DNA of 64,000 nucleotides, taken from the NCBI GenBank assembly GCA_950022655.1, contig OX465584.1, forward strand, positions 5,031,694 to 5,095,693. Direction: 5' to 3'. The notes under the pieces are model-generated. The model was not told the origin of the DNA. It saw only the letters and a list, made by a program, of their open reading frames with translations, and searched no databases. This document shows, piece by piece, positions 63,311 through 64,000 of the stretch; the first letter of the stretch is position 1; every line of letters begins with the position of its first letter. The position numbers and the translations under genes are program-made. Source of the stretch: Alentia gelatinosa. Its lineage: Eukaryota; Annelida; Polychaeta; Phyllodocida; Polynoidae.

Positions 63311-64000
63311 TATTAATTTCGGGTATATTATTAATATAGAACAATCTTCCATGCTTGTACATCCATTATCTTCCTGTCGCAAAGGTTCGAGACACACGTG
63401 CAATTTATTGTTTAAAAAAAATTGGCTTACATGCATATATGTAATTTTCTAAGATTGTTGAATTACTGTTGTGTGTTTACCAGAAAAACCAAGTCAAACT
63501 AAATATCATTCCAGTGTAATTAAGGTTATCAATATCTTATTCGGATTCATGTTACAGTATAGATAATCGATGACTGTGAAATGATAAACCTAAGCATGTT
63601 TTTGTACTTCCGATTTCTGGTTTTGAGTACGATGGTTGTATGAGTTAAAAGAAGAAAAACTTTGCTCATTATAATATTTTTTTAAATGCCACTTAGAAAG
63701 GCGAGGGAAAGACGGAACTACTTTCTTACCCTCCTCCGTTGACTCTACCCTGGGGACTCCCTCTGCCTGCCCAGCACGGGGTGGGGGGGGGGGGGTCTTT
63801 TTCTCCTTTCATGTGGGATGGGTAGGGGTGGGGATGGGTTATACTGAGATGCGGTAACCTCCCCACTGTCTTACCTCCCGTGATATATGAGGCCAGTGTT
63901 GGAAAGCAAGTATCGGGGTTCAGGGTGGTGTCAGGGGGGAGGGGGGTGTAGGGGGACCCCCCCCCCCCCCCCCCCACACACACACACCTCACAGACACTG
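63311..64000. other. Unassigned, with G and C homopolymers
   Basis: AT-rich to 63660, then G-runs near 63780-63795 and C-runs at 63956-63974 followed by CACACA. The Gly/Pro-rich minus frame at 63726-63998 is compositional. Confidence 0.4.

Overview
The window looks like intron-poor, repeat-saturated genomic DNA of an invertebrate animal, most plausibly a mollusc or another lophotrochozoan. This is an inference. It rests on non-LTR retrotransposon remains, tRNA-derived SINEs whose 3' tail (GGACGTTAAA followed by CAAACAAA-type repeats) resembles tails I associate with molluscs, CCCTAA-type repeats, and a dense population of short inverted-repeat elements. There is no operon structure, no rRNA and no convincing intact tRNA. 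No host gene can be called with confidence. The best candidate is one exon-like frame at 25016-25366.

Protein-coding content is transposon-derived. At 21733-24990 (minus strand) lies an almost complete ORF2 of a LINE, with endonuclease plus reverse transcriptase and a 3' poly(A) tail. It has lost its 5' end. A second LINE, of a clade with a C-terminal zinc knuckle, survives only as its last 100 codons at 12901-13340 (minus). A 3' fragment related to the first LINE lies at 48529-49003 (plus) with AATAAA and poly(A).

Most of the remaining explainable sequence is non-autonomous DNA elements, usually several copies per family and often nested. Family H starts TAGACTKGCTC, has 9-bp target duplications and is present in at least six bounded copies. 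Family I has arms above 100 bp. Families A, B, C, D and E have G/C-rich tips and internally iterated family-specific words. There is a pogo-like family J, a GGGGCCATCCATAAAGTACG element K, an R/S group ending in GGGGCCCGTTTAATAA, a hAT-like element with an 8-bp duplication at 18698-19036, and three TTAA-bounded elements carrying ATGCC/GGCAT palindromes.

The most unusual component is a set of about seventeen composite elements (groups G, U, W, X and Y). The common plan is a conserved tip, a core of 100-300 bp, then a long imperfect hairpin of about 100-150 bp. Hairpin arms differ between copies, yet the apex (CTCGGC-n-GCCTCG) and an apex-proximal word (ATTACTACRCG-TCAA) recur. In several copies the outer hairpin arm repeats a word found just inside the opposite tip. 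I do not recognise this architecture as a named superfamily.

Minisatellites and simple sequence occupy 13805-14066, 17040-17575, 38025-38410 and 40435-41320. Interstitial telomere-like tracts are at 12215-12365 and 36695-36785. GTCACGTGAC-type E-boxes are clustered in several GC-rich islands (5258, 10070, 17615) that could be promoters of genes whose exons I cannot see. All boundaries were read by eye and may be off by several bases.
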